A stretch of DNA of 64,000 bases from Candidatus Zymogenaceae bacterium (GCA_016933535.1 JAFGAS010000024.1:62001-126000); one strand, 5' to 3'. Shown: positions 17,445-27,154, counted from the stretch's first letter. Notes: generated by a model from the letters alone, not told the origin. Program-made: numbers and translations.

Positions 17445-19532
17445 TTAGAAGAATCGCGCCAGAAGGCCTTCGGTCCTGATCAACATCGGCGCGATAACCA
17501 GCGACACCACGCTCATCAGCTTGATGAGGATGTTCATGGCGGGGCCGGACGTATCCTTGAAGGGATCGCCGATCGTGTCACCCACGACGGCCGCCTTGTG
17601 GGCGTCCGAACCCTTGCCGCCGTAATTGCCTTCTTCAATATACTTCTTGGCGTTATCCCACGCCGCTCCGCCGTTGGCCATAAACAGAGCCATCAGGACG
17701 CCGGTGGCCGTGGCACCGCAGAGCATACCGCCAAGGGCATCCCTACCGAGTACCAATCCTACCAGCGGGGGAAGGATAACCGCGGAAAGCCCGGGGATGA
17801 TCATATACTTGAGGGACGCCTTGGTGGCGATATCCACGCACTTGGAGGGCTGGGGTTTCCCCTTTCCTTCCATGATGCCGGGGATTTCCCTGAACTGGCG
17901 CCGGATCTCCTCTACCATTTCGAAGGCGGCCTTGCCGACCGCGGTCATCGTCCGGGAGGCGATGAAGAACGGGATTACCGCACCGATGAATAGCCCGACA
18001 ATCACAAGCGGGTTGAGCAGGTTAATCATCGGAATTTTTACCGCCTGGGTGTACGCGGAAAAGAGGGCCAGCGCCGTGAGGGCCGCCGAGCCGATGGCAA
18101 ATCCCTTGCCGAGGGCCGCCGTCGTGTTTCCGAGGGCATCCAGGCTGTCGGTGATCTTCCTGACGTTCTTACCCAGGCCCGCCATTTCGGTGATGCCGCC
18201 GGCATTGTCGGCCGCAGGACCGTAGGCGTCCACGCTCATCGTGATGCCCACGGTGCCGAGCATCCCGACCGCCGAGATGCCGATCCCGTAGATGCCCGCA
18301 AATCGATAGGCCAGAAGCGTACCCGCGCATATGATGAGCAGCGGAATTATCGTCGATTCCATTCCGATGGCCAGCCCGTTGATGATGTTGGTGGCGGGGC
18401 CGGTCTGTGACGCCTCAGCGATCCTCCTGACCGGGACGTTCTTGGTGAACCAGTCGTTTGCCGACGTATACCACTCCGTAACCAGGCCGATGAGGATACC
18501 GGCAATGGTCCCGGCAAGGATTGCCACAAATGTCGGGACGCTGTCAAAGCTGGCACAGATGAAGTAGTTCCCGACCAGGAACAGGGCCGCCGCAAGCATC
18601 GTCGAATATCTGAGCGTTGCTGCCGGACCGATTTTCCTGAAGATCTTGACCGACCAGATGCCGATGAGTGAGCAGATCAGGCCGAACGCCACGACCACGA
18701 GCGGAAGGGTCATAAGCTTGATCCGCCATATGTCCGCATTGAGATCCGTGATAGTGGTCCCCTTGATGGCGTAGTCGAGGGTGGGGATTGTCGCGGTAGC
18801 CGCGATGGCGATGGAAGCTATAATCGCGCCGACGTACGACTCGAAGATATCCGCGCCCATGCCCGCGATGTCGCCCACGTTATCGCCCACGTTATCGGCG
18901 ATGACGCCGGGGTTACGGGGGTCATCCTCGGGGATGCCCGCCTCTACCTTACCGACGAGGTCGGCACCGACGTCCGCGCTCTTGGTGAAGATCCCGCCGC
19001 CCACACGCGCAAACAGCGCGATGGAGCTGGCACCCATGGCAAAGCCGTTGATATATTTGGCGGTCGTGGGATCACCACCGAAGATAAGGAAGTATATCCC
19101 CACGCCCACGAGGCCGAGGCTTGCCACTGAAAGGCCCATGACCACACCGCCCATAAACGATATGGTGAGAGCCTTTTCCATACCGGATTTTGCGGCGGCC
19201 TGGGATGTCCGAACGTTGGCCCGGGTGGCGGCCTTCATGCCGAAGAACCCCGCCAGCATCGAACAGAGTGCGCCCGAAATGTAGCACACCGTGGTCATCC
19301 AGCTGCTATCAACAAATATTCCCAATAAAAGCGCCACCGCAACGAGGAATACCGCCAAGATCGAGTATTCTCTCTTCAAGAAGACCATGGCGCCATCGTG
19401 GATCTGTTGTGCCAGATCCCTCATTAGCTCGGTGCCGTCGTCCTGCTTCTTTATGAAGAGGTAAATGAACAGGGCAATCAAAAGCCCAATCAATCCGATA
19501 ATCGGCACTGCATACAGCAACGCGTAACTCAT
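17445..19532 (-). CDS. hppA: membrane-bound ion-translocating pyrophosphatase (K+-dependent type)
   Basis: A 695-aa integral membrane protein with about 16 transmembrane helices. The PPase signature [21 protein letters not shown]-region is intact, as are the C-terminal acidic motifs ([15 protein letters not shown]). It hydrolyses pyrophosphate and pumps Na+ or H+ across the cytoplasmic membrane. [10 protein letters not shown] carries Ala where K+-independent enzymes have Lys, which places it in the K+-dependent class; that class contains both Na+ and H+ pumps. ATG 19532 is chosen because AGGAGG lies just upstream, although the frame stays open a little further. It is transcribed alone, ending in a strong terminator. 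Confidence 0.95.
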   Translation of the reverse strand: MSYALLYAVPIIGLIGLLIALFIYLFIKKQDDGTELMRDLAQQIHDGAMVFLKREYSILAVFLVAVALLLGIFVDSSWMTTVCYISGALCSMLAGFFGMKAATRANVRTSQAAAKSGMEKALTISFMGGVVMGLSVASLGLVGVGIYFLIFGGDPTTAKYINGFAMGASSIALFARVGGGIFTKSADVGADLVGKVEAGIPEDDPRNPGVIADNVGDNVGDIAGMGADIFESYVGAIIASIAIAATATIPTLDYAIKGTTITDLNADIWRIKLMTLPLVVVAFGLICSLIGIWSVKIFRKIGPAATLRYSTMLAAALFLVGNYFICASFDSVPTFVAILAGTIAGILIGLVTEWYTSANDWFTKNVPVRRIAEASQTGPATNIINGLAIGMESTIIPLLIICAGTLLAYRFAGIYGIGISAVGMLGTVGITMSVDAYGPAADNAGGITEMAGLGKNVRKITDSLDALGNTTAALGKGFAIGSAALTALALFSAYTQAVKIPMINLLNPLVIVGLFIGAVIPFFIASRTMTAVGKAAFEMVEEIRRQFREIPGIMEGKGKPQPSKCVDIATKASLKYMIIPGLSAVILPPLVGLVLGRDALGGMLCGATATGVLMALFMANGGAAWDNAKKYIEEGNYGGKGSDAHKAAVVGDTIGDPFKDTSGPAMNILIKLMSVVSLVIAPMLIRTEGLLARFF

Positions 19533-19562
19533 ACGAACCTCCTGAATTGAACCGTGAAGCAA

Positions 19563-20123
19563 CTACCCGTTGAATTCGTTCATTGCAAACTCAACACCAT
19601 GGGTCAGTATCGTGACGAGGGCCGTGTGCGCCCTCTGAATCGTCTCGTCTATGATTTCACGTTCCTCCGCAGTAAACGGCATCAGCACGAAATCTACCGT
19701 ATCGTCATCATCCGGGGGCCTGCCTATCCCGATCCGAAGCCGCGCGAAATCGGGAGAGCCCAGCTCTTCGATAATCGATCGGATTCCCCGGTGCCCGCCG
19801 TCGCCCCCGCGCGGCCTGATCCGAATCTTGCCCAATTCGAGATCCATATCGTCATAGACGATAACGATATCTCCGGGACTGAGCTTATAATATGACGCTA
19901 CCCGGGCCACCGAACGCCCCGATAGGTTCATATAGGTCTGGGGGAGCGCCGCGATGACCGCCTGTTGCCCCATGCGCCCCATGCCCGTGCGCGCCTCAAA
20001 GCGCCTCCCCCCGATCTTTATCCCCGCATCCGCCGCCCATGACGCGACGACCATGCGTCCGATGTTGTGCCGTGTTCTCTCGTATCCCGTTCCCGGGTTG
20101 CCCAGACCGAAGACGGCTTTCAT
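19563..20123 (-). CDS. pth: peptidyl-tRNA hydrolase
   Basis: A 186-aa protein of normal Pth length. Conserved GLGNPG near the N-terminus, catalytic His19 in RTRHNIG, the substrate loop QTYMNLSG and the DDMDLELGKIR region are all present. It releases tRNA from prematurely dropped peptidyl-tRNA in the cytosol. It lies downstream of the L25/Ctc gene and prs on the same strand, a linkage found in many bacteria. Confidence 0.97.
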   Translation of the reverse strand: MKAVFGLGNPGTGYERTRHNIGRMVVASWAADAGIKIGGRRFEARTGMGRMGQQAVIAALPQTYMNLSGRSVARVASYYKLSPGDIVIVYDDMDLELGKIRIRPRGGDGGHRGIRSIIEELGSPDFARLRIGIGRPPDDDDTVDFVLMPFTAEEREIIDETIQRAHTALVTILTHGVEFAMNEFNG

Positions 20124-20237
20124 GGTGCCTGCCTCTTATTCGGCTTTGCGGGTCCGTGTTGAGAGGCTGCCCGCCGTCCCGTTGTTTGGTGATCGTCTTC
20201 GGTCTTCTGCTTGTTCACGCTAAGGCATAGATCCGTT

Positions 20238-20873
20238 CTATTCGGCCTTTTCCTCTTCCGGTTCCTCGACCGTTTCCTCGGCCAGCTCCTCGGTCTCCTT
20301 GATCAGCCTGGGCACGATAACCGATACCAGGGTAATATCGACAGTCGTATCTACCGAGCAGCCCTTGGGCAGAAGGATATCTTTGAGATGGATCGATTCG
20401 CCGATATCGAGATCGGTCGTATCAACCTCGATAAACTCCGGAATATCCGTCGGGAAACATATAACGTCAAGCTTCCTTACCGGTTCGTCCATGACTCCGC
20501 CCATCTTGAGGCCCCGCGCCTTGCCGGTAAAGTGGAGCGGAACTTCGACGGTGATCTGCTTTGACAGGTCAATCTTCATGAAATCCACGTGGAGATATTC
20601 GTGGGTGAGGGGATCGGTCTGCAGCTCGCGGACAATCACGGCGCTGCCCGAGAGCTTCTCGGCCTCATTTATCCCGACGATGGAAAACACCGGGAGCGAC
20701 CCTTCATGGGAGCGTACCGCCGCCCTAATCTCGGCGGGGTCGACCTGAACCTTGACCGACTCTTCCCCGCGACCGTAGATTATTCCCGGCAGCCTGTTAT
20801 TTCTTCGCATCCTTCGGGCGGCACCCTTTCCCGAGCCCTGCCTCGTCTCGACTTTTAATTCTGCAAGTTCCAT
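20238..20873 (-). CDS. rplY: 50S ribosomal protein L25, long Ctc form
   Basis: A 211-aa protein: an N-terminal 5S-rRNA-binding L25 domain (about residues 1-90, RQGSGKGAARRMRRNNRLPG) plus the C-terminal TL5/Ctc beta domain and an acidic tail (EETEELAEETVEEPEEEKAE). This long form is the general-stress variant and binds 5S rRNA in the large subunit. GAAGGTGAT precedes the ATG. It is followed by pth and preceded by prs, a standard order. Confidence 0.96.
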   Translation of the reverse strand: MELAELKVETRQGSGKGAARRMRRNNRLPGIIYGRGEESVKVQVDPAEIRAAVRSHEGSLPVFSIVGINEAEKLSGSAVIVRELQTDPLTHEYLHVDFMKIDLSKQITVEVPLHFTGKARGLKMGGVMDEPVRKLDVICFPTDIPEFIEVDTTDLDIGESIHLKDILLPKGCSVDTTVDITLVSVIVPRLIKETEELAEETVEEPEEEKAE

Positions 20874-20963
20874 TGCTTATCACCTTCTAAAATTATCAAG
20901 GGTTATAATTCCGCCGCCGAGCTTTCCTCTCGCGGCATTGAACCCTTCACCTGTCGGCGTTCA

Positions 20964-21902
20964 TTAAATAAAAAGTTCGCTTACCGAACCCCGTTGATAC
21001 ACCCGTTTGATGGCCTCCCCCAGAAGGTGCGAGACCGAAAGGACCGTCACTTTTCCCGAGTTTTTCGCCTCATCCGAAAGCGGGATCGTATTGGTAACCA
21101 CCAGCTCCTTTATGGACGAGTTCTTTATGCGCTCGACGGCCTGTCCCGAAAGAACCGCGTGGGTCGACGCCGCGTAGACCGCCTTTGCCCCGTTTTCAAG
21201 AAGCGCGTCGGCCGCCTTGACGAGAGTACCCGCGGTATCAACCATATCATCCAGGATTACGGTGTTTTCCCCCTCTACTTCTCCGATGATGTTCATCACC
21301 TGAGCGACATTCGGCCCCGCGCGGCGTTTGTCTATAATGGCAAGCCCCATTTCGAGGCGCTGGGCGTATGCCCGGGCCCGCTCGACGCCCCCGGCGTCGG
21401 GAGAAACAATAACCGCATCACGGTCGAATTTTTTCTTCAGGTAATCGATCGTCACCGGTGATGAGTAAAGGTGATCCACCGGTATATTAAAAAAGCCCTG
21501 GATCTGGCCGGCATGCAGCTCCATCGATATGACCCGATGAGCACCCGCCTTCTCCAGAAGATCCGCCACGAGCTTTGCCGATATCGGGGCCCGGGGGAAG
21601 ACCTTGCGGTCCTGCCGCGCATACCCGTAGTAGGGAATAACCGCGGTTATCTCCTCGGCCGATGCACGCTTAAGGGCATCAATCATAACCAGGAGTTCCA
21701 TGAGGTTATTGTTTACGGGGGGGCAGGTAGACTGGATCACGAAGACCTGCATACCCCGCACGCTCTCGTGGATCTCCACGGAGATCTCACTGTCTGAAAA
21801 CAGGGAAATCTTCGCTTTCCCCAGGGGGATTCCCAAGAAATCGCATATTTCCCGGGCCATCAGGGGGTTGGAAGACCCGGCGAAGACCTTAATCCTATCC
21901 AC
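20964..21902 (-). CDS. prs: ribose-phosphate pyrophosphokinase
   Basis: A 312-aa PRPP synthetase of normal length. It makes 5-phosphoribosyl-1-diphosphate from ribose 5-phosphate and ATP for nucleotide, His and Trp synthesis. Visible motifs: FSDSEISVEI, the flexible-loop RQDRK, the divalent-cation-binding ELHAGQIQGFF and the PRPP loop VILDDMVDTAGT. The start codon is GTG (21902). It lies just downstream of tRNA-Gln on the same strand and upstream of rplY. Confidence 0.97.
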   Translation of the reverse strand: MDRIKVFAGSSNPLMAREICDFLGIPLGKAKISLFSDSEISVEIHESVRGMQVFVIQSTCPPVNNNLMELLVMIDALKRASAEEITAVIPYYGYARQDRKVFPRAPISAKLVADLLEKAGAHRVISMELHAGQIQGFFNIPVDHLYSSPVTIDYLKKKFDRDAVIVSPDAGGVERARAYAQRLEMGLAIIDKRRAGPNVAQVMNIIGEVEGENTVILDDMVDTAGTLVKAADALLENGAKAVYAASTHAVLSGQAVERIKNSSIKELVVTNTIPLSDEAKNSGKVTVLSVSHLLGEAIKRVYQRGSVSELFI

Positions 21903-21925
21903 TTAATGACTCTTTCTTTGCGTTA

Positions 21926-22000
21926 TGGCTGGGGTGGGAGGATTCGAACCTCCGAATGCGGGATCCAAAATCCCGTGACTTACCGCTTGTCGACACCCCA
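21926..22000 (-). tRNA. tRNA-Gln (anticodon TTG)
   Basis: A 75-nt cloverleaf read on the minus strand. The acceptor stem TGGGGTG pairs with CACCCCA, the discriminator is G and the CCA end is encoded. The anticodon arm has stem CGGGA/TCCCG and loop TTTTGGA, giving anticodon TTG (reads CAA). The T-loop is GGTTCGAATCC. It sits between spoVG and prs. Confidence 0.95.
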
Positions 22001-22074
22001 CTATTATTACTATATCGCTCGGCGTTCGGGACCCGCCCCTACTCGCCCATTGTTTCCACATCAACGAGCGTCGG

Positions 22075-22371
22075 CTAATGCTCGTCCATCGCCAGCGGCC
22101 TTCCGCCCTCCGTAATTCTCGACAGTTCCTTTTCGTATTCTCTCAGCACCACGTCCTCGATATGTTCCCGTGTCTCATTGTTGAGGGGATGCGCCGTATC
22201 CCTAAATGTTCCGTCCTTTCGCTTTTTGCTGGGCATCGCGACAAAGAGCCCATTGTTGCCGTCAATGATCTTTAGATCTCGAATAATAAAACAGTCGTCA
22301 AACGTAATGGTAGCATATGCCTTCAGTCTCTCCTCGTTCACCGGGAAGACCCTAACCTCAGTAATATCCAT
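22075..22371 (-). CDS. spoVG: SpoVG-family RNA-binding regulator
   Basis: A 98-aa protein matching SpoVG over its full length (MDITEVRVFPV, FVAMPSKKRKDGTF, AHPLNNETRE). SpoVG proteins bind nucleic acid; they affect septation and sporulation in Firmicutes and have broad post-transcriptional roles elsewhere. ATG 22371 is chosen because GGAGG lies 5 nt upstream; an earlier in-frame ATG (22383) lacks a ribosome site. It lies downstream of ispE and upstream of tRNA-Gln, a conserved order in many deltaproteobacteria and Firmicutes. Confidence 0.95.
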   Translation of the reverse strand: MDITEVRVFPVNEERLKAYATITFDDCFIIRDLKIIDGNNGLFVAMPSKKRKDGTFRDTAHPLNNETREHIEDVVLREYEKELSRITEGGRPLAMDEH

Positions 22372-22394
22372 CGATGCCTCCATAGTATATATAT

Positions 22395-23249
22395 TTATTC
22401 GAAGAGATTCTTCGCTATATAGGCATTCCACACCGAATGAGTAGTTAATTCTTCATACGCACGCCGGGCCGTGACCTCATTGGTAAAGACGCCGAAGACC
22501 GCCGAGCCGCTTCCCGAAAGCATCGCTTTGAGCGCGCCAAGCTTTATCAGCTTAATCTTTATATCCGTTATTTCGCCGAGCATCGCCTCGGCCACCGGCT
22601 CGAAGTCATTTAACATAGAGCCGACAAGATCACCAAACGTAGCAATAAACTTTGGAATAATAATATGTTTTTTTTCTTCTGTCAATAACAAATCAATCTT
22701 TTCATATGCCTCTCTGGTCGAAATTCCCCCTGCCGGCTTCACAATTACCAACCACGCGTCGGCAATCCCATCGACCCTTTCAAGGACTTCACCCTTCCCG
22801 GTGGCCACCGCGGGAGATCCGAAGAGGAAAAACGGGACGTCGGACCCTATCCGGATCCCCAATCCTATGAGCTCTTCCCGGGTAAAACCCAGCCCGAGCA
22901 GCTCGTTTAGCCGCGCCATAACCGCCGCGGCATTGGAACTGGCCCCTCCAAGGCCCGATTGCACCGGGATATGCTTCTTTATTCGGATATCGACGCCGAC
23001 TGTACTCTTTGCCGTTTCCAGGAGCAACCGTACCGCCCGATAGACGCTGTTTGTGGAATCGGACGGTACGTCCGGATTATCGGCATAGACACGGATTCCC
23101 GCGCCCCCGACGGTCATACTGATCTCGTCAAAGAGGCTCACCCGGCACATCACGTTGACCAGATCGTGATAACCATCCGGGCGCCGACCCGTTACCCGGA
23201 GGTAGTAGTTTACCTTGGCCGGACTGGTAAAGGAGATAGAATCAGCCAT
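22395..23249 (-). CDS. ispE: 4-diphosphocytidyl-2-C-methyl-D-erythritol kinase
   Basis: A 284-aa GHMP kinase that phosphorylates CDP-methylerythritol in the non-mevalonate isoprenoid pathway. The substrate motif SPAKVNYYLRVTGRRPDGYHDL, the ATP loop PVQSGLGGASSNAAA and the C-terminal LSGSGSAVFG motif are present. The start at 23249 fits the conserved N-terminus and overlaps the end of engB by 8 nt, suggesting translational coupling. Followed by spoVG. Confidence 0.96.
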   Translation of the reverse strand: MADSISFTSPAKVNYYLRVTGRRPDGYHDLVNVMCRVSLFDEISMTVGGAGIRVYADNPDVPSDSTNSVYRAVRLLLETAKSTVGVDIRIKKHIPVQSGLGGASSNAAAVMARLNELLGLGFTREELIGLGIRIGSDVPFFLFGSPAVATGKGEVLERVDGIADAWLVIVKPAGGISTREAYEKIDLLLTEEKKHIIIPKFIATFGDLVGSMLNDFEPVAEAMLGEITDIKIKLIKLGALKAMLSGSGSAVFGVFTNEVTARRAYEELTTHSVWNAYIAKNLFE

Positions 23250-23826
23250 TGCACGTCTCGCGGATACGCGACCAGAGGAGATCCCGTCCCACCCGCGTCT
23301 TGGCCGAGAAAAGGACGATATCACTCTCGGAGACCTCCAGGACCTGTGCGATATCCTTAACGCGGGCCTTCACCAGGCCTTTTTTCTCTTTATCGGCCTT
23401 TGTCGCCACGAACAGAACGGGAATCGAATGGACGGAAAGCCATGAAGCGAGATTGAGCTCTTCGACTTCGGGCCCGCGCCTGATATCAATGATAATGACG
23501 GCAATTCGAATCGTCGGTGAGCTCGTGAAGAATCCCTCGACCATCGGGCGCCACGTCTGCCGAATTTCTTTCGAGACCCTTGCGTAGCCATAGCCGGGCA
23601 GATCAACAAAAACAATGCTGTCGTTTACGGAGAAAAAATTGATCGCCCGTGTCTTGCCGGGGACCGATGAGGTCTTGGCGAGGTCCTTCCTTTCGACGAG
23701 GCAGTTTATCAGAGACGATTTACCGACATTGGAGCGACCGGCAAATGCAACCTGGGGTAACAAACTCCTGGGATAATCGGAAACACTGCTGGCGCTCTTG
23801 ATGAATTCGGCCTTGACTATCTTCAT
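23242..23826 (-). CDS. engB: ribosome-biogenesis GTPase YsxC/EngB
   Basis: A 194-aa TRAFAC GTPase. G1 AGRSNVGKSS, G2 SSVPGKTRAINFF, G3 DLPGYGYA and G4 ATKADK are in order. EngB/YihA helps assemble the large ribosomal subunit. Length and motifs match the family. It overlaps ispE at its 3' end. Confidence 0.96.
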   Translation of the reverse strand: MKIVKAEFIKSASSVSDYPRSLLPQVAFAGRSNVGKSSLINCLVERKDLAKTSSVPGKTRAINFFSVNDSIVFVDLPGYGYARVSKEIRQTWRPMVEGFFTSSPTIRIAVIIIDIRRGPEVEELNLASWLSVHSIPVLFVATKADKEKKGLVKARVKDIAQVLEVSESDIVLFSAKTRVGRDLLWSRIRETCNG

Positions 23827-23866
23827 AACGGCTTCCAGTGCCGATCCTTATCGACCCTGTGTAGAT

Positions 23867-24433
23867 TCACCTCCGGTTCGCCCACCCGTCATCATCGGCC
23901 ATCGAGGCCGATATTTTTTTGAGAATATCTTCGGCCAGCGAATCCCGATTCCTGAGCGTCATCTTGAACAGCTGTACATCCGGTCTGAGCTTTATTTCCT
24001 CGATAAAGGAGTTACCATTACCGGCAATCGTCGCGATAACGGTGGAGGGTCCTGCAAGGACCTTATGTACCGCCCGAATAAAACCCTCAGGGGTACCTTC
24101 TATCTTCCCGATCTCATCGATGACGATAAAATCGGCCCGACCTCCAATCGCCGGGACGCCCACCCGCCGTATAGATTCTGAAATGACGCGGTACTTTCCT
24201 ACCCGGGGCGATCCAAAAGGCGTCACTTGTGCAAGGGAGGCCCTCTCTCCGTCCAACGTCTCGATGATAAACCCCTTTCTGACGCCGCCCTTCCGGATCT
24301 CCCGGGTGATGAATCCGGTTTTCGTCCCGGGAAGTCTCACGACAATGGAGGCAATCAGCGTGGTTTTCCCCACACCAGGCGATCCGGTGATGAGAATATG
24401 GCGCTTCTTGTATCCCGTATCGATTTCTTTCAC
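23867..24433 (-). CDS. THEP1-family nucleoside-triphosphatase
   Basis: A 188-aa P-loop protein with Walker A GSPGVGKTT (about residues 17-25), ITREIRKGGVRKGF and the Walker B/DEIGKIE motif of the THEP1 NTPase family, which hydrolyse a broad range of nucleoside triphosphates. The physiological role is uncertain. The start is GTG (24433). It lies upstream of engB, 40 nt away, on the same strand. Confidence 0.88.
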   Translation of the reverse strand: MKEIDTGYKKRHILITGSPGVGKTTLIASIVVRLPGTKTGFITREIRKGGVRKGFIIETLDGERASLAQVTPFGSPRVGKYRVISESIRRVGVPAIGGRADFIVIDEIGKIEGTPEGFIRAVHKVLAGPSTVIATIAGNGNSFIEEIKLRPDVQLFKMTLRNRDSLAEDILKKISASMADDDGWANRR

Positions 24434-24581
24434 GGATCGACCGAAAAGAGGCGTCCCAATACCCTATCGATGCCGACCGCCGAAAACGGTTCTGTCGGCG
24501 GGAAGTCGGTAACGGTATCTCCCGGTCGTAACGGACGACCGACGCCCAGACTATACTACAAGGCTGTTTATATCATGAACA

Positions 24582-24629
24582 GAAAATAAAACGGGGGCTT
24601 TGGGTGCGGTGACGCCCATGGAAAGCCCC
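24582..24629 (-). terminator. terminator of the 32-aa COX24-domain gene
   Basis: On the minus strand an AAAGCCCC/GGGGCTTT-type stem (arms 24622-24629 and 24594-24601) is followed by a T-rich run (TTTTATTTT). It lies 40 nt beyond the stop of the small basic-protein gene. Confidence 0.7.
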
Positions 24630-24668
24630 TCGTCTTAAAAAGCCCAAGAAAAAGACCGCCTCAGTCTA

Positions 24669-24767
24669 TTATCTGCCGCGTCTGCGTTTATGGCGCATCT
24701 TTGCGCGAAGCTTTTTATATTTATGCTTTCGCATCTTCTTTCGCCGTTTCTTAATCACGCTGCCCAA
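24669..24767 (-). CDS. AURKAIP1/COX24-domain small basic protein
   Basis: A 32-aa, very basic protein (MGSVIKKRRKKMRKHKYKKL then RAKMRHKRRRGR). The pattern matches the short AURKAIP1/COX24-domain proteins annotated in many bacteria, related to small ribosomal proteins of the bS22/mS38 type; a ribosomal role is therefore inferred. The start is TTG at 24767, supported by GAGGTGA 5 nt upstream and by the family N-terminus. It has its own promoter and terminator. Confidence 0.85.
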   Translation of the reverse strand: MGSVIKKRRKKMRKHKYKKLRAKMRHKRRRGR

Positions 24768-24804
24768 CGGTATCACCTCATTTCTCAAGTAGTTAAGCCT
24801 TGAT

Positions 24805-24833
24805 TTTATACCAAATCCATGGGTCGATAGCAA
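24805..24833 (-). promoter_or_regulatory. promoter of the COX24-domain gene
   Basis: Minus strand: TTGCTA (24828-24833), 17-nt spacer, TATAAA (24805-24810) with an extended TGG just before the -10. It lies about 38 nt upstream of the TTG start. Confidence 0.55.
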
Positions 24834-25064
24834 GCAATTTCGTCGTTTTTGTTCGTTTCATGCGTTAAAATCGCCTCTTTCTCCCGATTCCCGGCCCGAT
24901 CGGCCCTCGAAATCCCGAGCTGGCGAATCGATAAGGAAAAGCGATCGATTCCACACCAAGAATTTACCGACCGTTTATACTCTATTACTGCTAAAATTGG
25001 TATTATATATCCTAAGATGTGAATGAAACGCGTTGATCCCGTGCCGGCGCGGTAAGGTATACCC

Positions 25065-25764
25065 ATGAAAAGAACCATCTCTCTGATCATTCCGGCCTAC
25101 AATGAGGAGGCGTACCGTGGGGCGTGCCTCGAAAGCCTCAAGGATCAGTCCTTTCGTGATTTTGAACTGATCGTGGTGGACAGTAACGCCACTGATACAA
25201 CCGCTCGGGTCGCCCGCTTTTATATCGATATCGTCCTCTCTTGCCCCCAGCAGGGAATATCCGCTGCCCGGAACTTTGGGGCGGCTCACGCATCAGGAGA
25301 TATACTCTGCTTTATCGACGCCGACGGGATTGTCTCACGTCATTGGGTACGGCACATTTCGACCGCTTTCTCGGGACAAAAGGAGATCGACGCCGTTTGT
25401 GGATTCAACCTTTTTCGTCAAACGGTTCTTCCAAAAGCCGTCCTCTATAACCTGTATAATGTAATCGTATTCCTTTCCCTCTTGGTCTCAAATCATATCG
25501 GTCGACCTTTCGTCGCCGGCAACAATATGCCAATAACGAAAGGGCTTTTTCTGAGGGTGGGCGGCTTTCCCGAATTTGTGGGAGAAGCGTGAGATTATCC
25601 AAGCTCATACGGAGCCATAGGCCCTCGGTCGCCTTTAATCCGATGATGATAATCGCGTATTCGGCCCGTCGCTTCGATAAAAAGGGTTCTTCACAACTCT
25701 ATCGCTCTGGATCAGGTCGATATGGGAAGAAACTCCCGAATCGACCTATCGGGAGGATTTCTAA
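25065..25764 (+). pseudogene. glycosyltransferase family 2, broken by two frameshifts
   Basis: The first 175 residues (to the stop at 25590-25592) are a normal GT-A family 2 N-terminus (LIIPAYNEE, VVDSNATDTT, GISAARNFGA, FIDADG). After VGE the frame ends, but homologous sequence continues in a second frame (RLSKLIRSHRPSVAFNP, SARRFDKK) and then a third (GFFTTLSLWIRSIWEETPES), ending at TAA 25762-25764. One missing base near 25586-25588 and one missing A in the AAAAA run near 25678-25682 explain both shifts. An intact gene would encode about 233 aa. It may be a real pseudogene or an assembly/consensus error. The acceptor and sugar are unknown. Confidence 0.75.
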
Positions 25765-25945
25765 CCTTAAGACCCGGCCGGTTGGCCGGCCCCCTGTTTC
25801 CGAGGAGCCGGCTAAGGCGGCCTTACATGAGAAAACGCCGGGGAATACTTCTTATACTATACGGTATTTATAGGATTGACAGGAGCGCCGTTATCTGGTA
25901 AAAAAAAGACATAAATACGGTATTATGTATCGATTGGAGTGAATT

Positions 25946-26812
25946 ATGGAATCCCAACTGAAAGCCAAGACGATGCCTCCCCCCCGAAGAAAGAGAATAA
26001 CCGAATCGCTCATTACCTCCGAAATCGACGGCCTGACGATCACCACCAAGGTCAGCGGGTCGGGCCCTCCCCTTGTCTTCTACCACGGCTGGATTGGCAA
26101 TGAGGACACGTTCGGGATGTGTCACGAAGCGTTTGCCCGCCACTTTACCGTATACCGACCCGCGTGGCCCGGTTACGGCGGCAGTACGCCGTTGCCGCAC
26201 TTCTCTATCGAGGACTTCATCGAACTCGGCAAGAAGTATATCCAGAAGCTTGGTCTTGGTAAGATTACACTTGTCGGCAACTGCCTGGGCGGAAACATCG
26301 CCATGGAAGTGGTTGCCCGCTATCCGGAGTTGATCAGGCGGCTTATTCTCATCGAGGTACACGCCTACTTTCCGAGATACTTCTTTCCGTTGTTGATCCC
26401 GAAGCTCAATAAGATTCTCTATCAAACTGTCTTCAAGACCGCTACCGGGTTTAATTTTCTCAACTCCTTCCTTCCACTTCAGCAGTCAAACGGCAACAAC
26501 GGCTGGCTCTACACCTGGGAGGGGTTCGAGCGCACCCGGATAGACAGCGCCCTTGACTTTCTGTCGGCCATACATCGGTTCTCGAAAGGAAAATTTGCAT
26601 CCTATCGGGAAACCTATCGGACAAATGTTCCGGTATTTTACGTGGAGGGGGGCAGGTCCTTCGGGCCGATTGGGGAGTTCGGGAAACTCGTCAATACCTA
26701 TTTTCAGAACCTGGTTGTTATCTCGATCCCGGAGAGTCTTCACAACCCGGTTGTGGAAAAGCCCGAGATATTCAACGAACGGGTGCTGCGGGCGCTTGGA
26801 TTGGAGGCATAG
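25946..26812 (+). CDS. alpha/beta hydrolase with Cys nucleophile
   Basis: A 288-aa alpha/beta-hydrolase-fold protein. The oxyanion region YHGW (about 46-49) and strand-turn-helix elbow are clear, but the elbow reads G111-N-C113-L-G-G, with Cys where Ser is usual. Candidate partners are E234 (FYVEGG) and His266 (SLHNPVV). Cys nucleophiles are known in dienelactone hydrolases and a few other members. TTGGAGTGA precedes the ATG. The substrate is unknown; the lid-like middle section (about residues 140-215) is hydrophobic, hinting at a lipophilic substrate or membrane contact. Confidence 0.85.
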   Translation: MESQLKAKTMPPPRRKRITESLITSEIDGLTITTKVSGSGPPLVFYHGWIGNEDTFGMCHEAFARHFTVYRPAWPGYGGSTPLPHFSIEDFIELGKKYIQKLGLGKITLVGNCLGGNIAMEVVARYPELIRRLILIEVHAYFPRYFFPLLIPKLNKILYQTVFKTATGFNFLNSFLPLQQSNGNNGWLYTWEGFERTRIDSALDFLSAIHRFSKGKFASYRETYRTNVPVFYVEGGRSFGPIGEFGKLVNTYFQNLVVISIPESLHNPVVEKPEIFNERVLRALGLEA

Positions 26813-26935
26813 GGCATTACCCGGTGAAATGCAAAAGATGCGGACACGGTAAAAATATCGGGCCCGTAGCGTTTTTCGTTTTCCCGTGTTTTTTGTTCCG
26901 ACAGCCTCTTATCGCCCAATCGGCGGCCTTGTTAA

Positions 26936-27154
26936 ATGGACCATATCTCTCTTCTCAAAGCGGCCGTCTTCGCCCTGGTCGCCGTCGGACTTTCCATCGG
27001 TATATATTTCTTCGTCTTTGCCTACCTGTATGTGCAATCCATCCGCGGCAAAGACATCGATAATAAATTACGGAGTGTCAAGCGTATCGTCCTGATTCTC
27101 TTTACCGCCTTTGTCGGAATTTTTGCCGTTATCCGTTGCGCCCTAACACCATAG
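26936..27154 (+). CDS. small two-TM membrane protein (hypothetical)
   Basis: A 72-aa frame with two hydrophobic segments (about residues 8-33 and 47-70) separated by a basic loop (RGKDIDNKLRSVKR). No Shine-Dalgarno is evident and no family is recognised. It ends just before a strong hairpin terminator, which supports transcription of this strand. Confidence 0.45.
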   Translation: MDHISLLKAAVFALVAVGLSIGIYFFVFAYLYVQSIRGKDIDNKLRSVKRIVLILFTAFVGIFAVIRCALTP

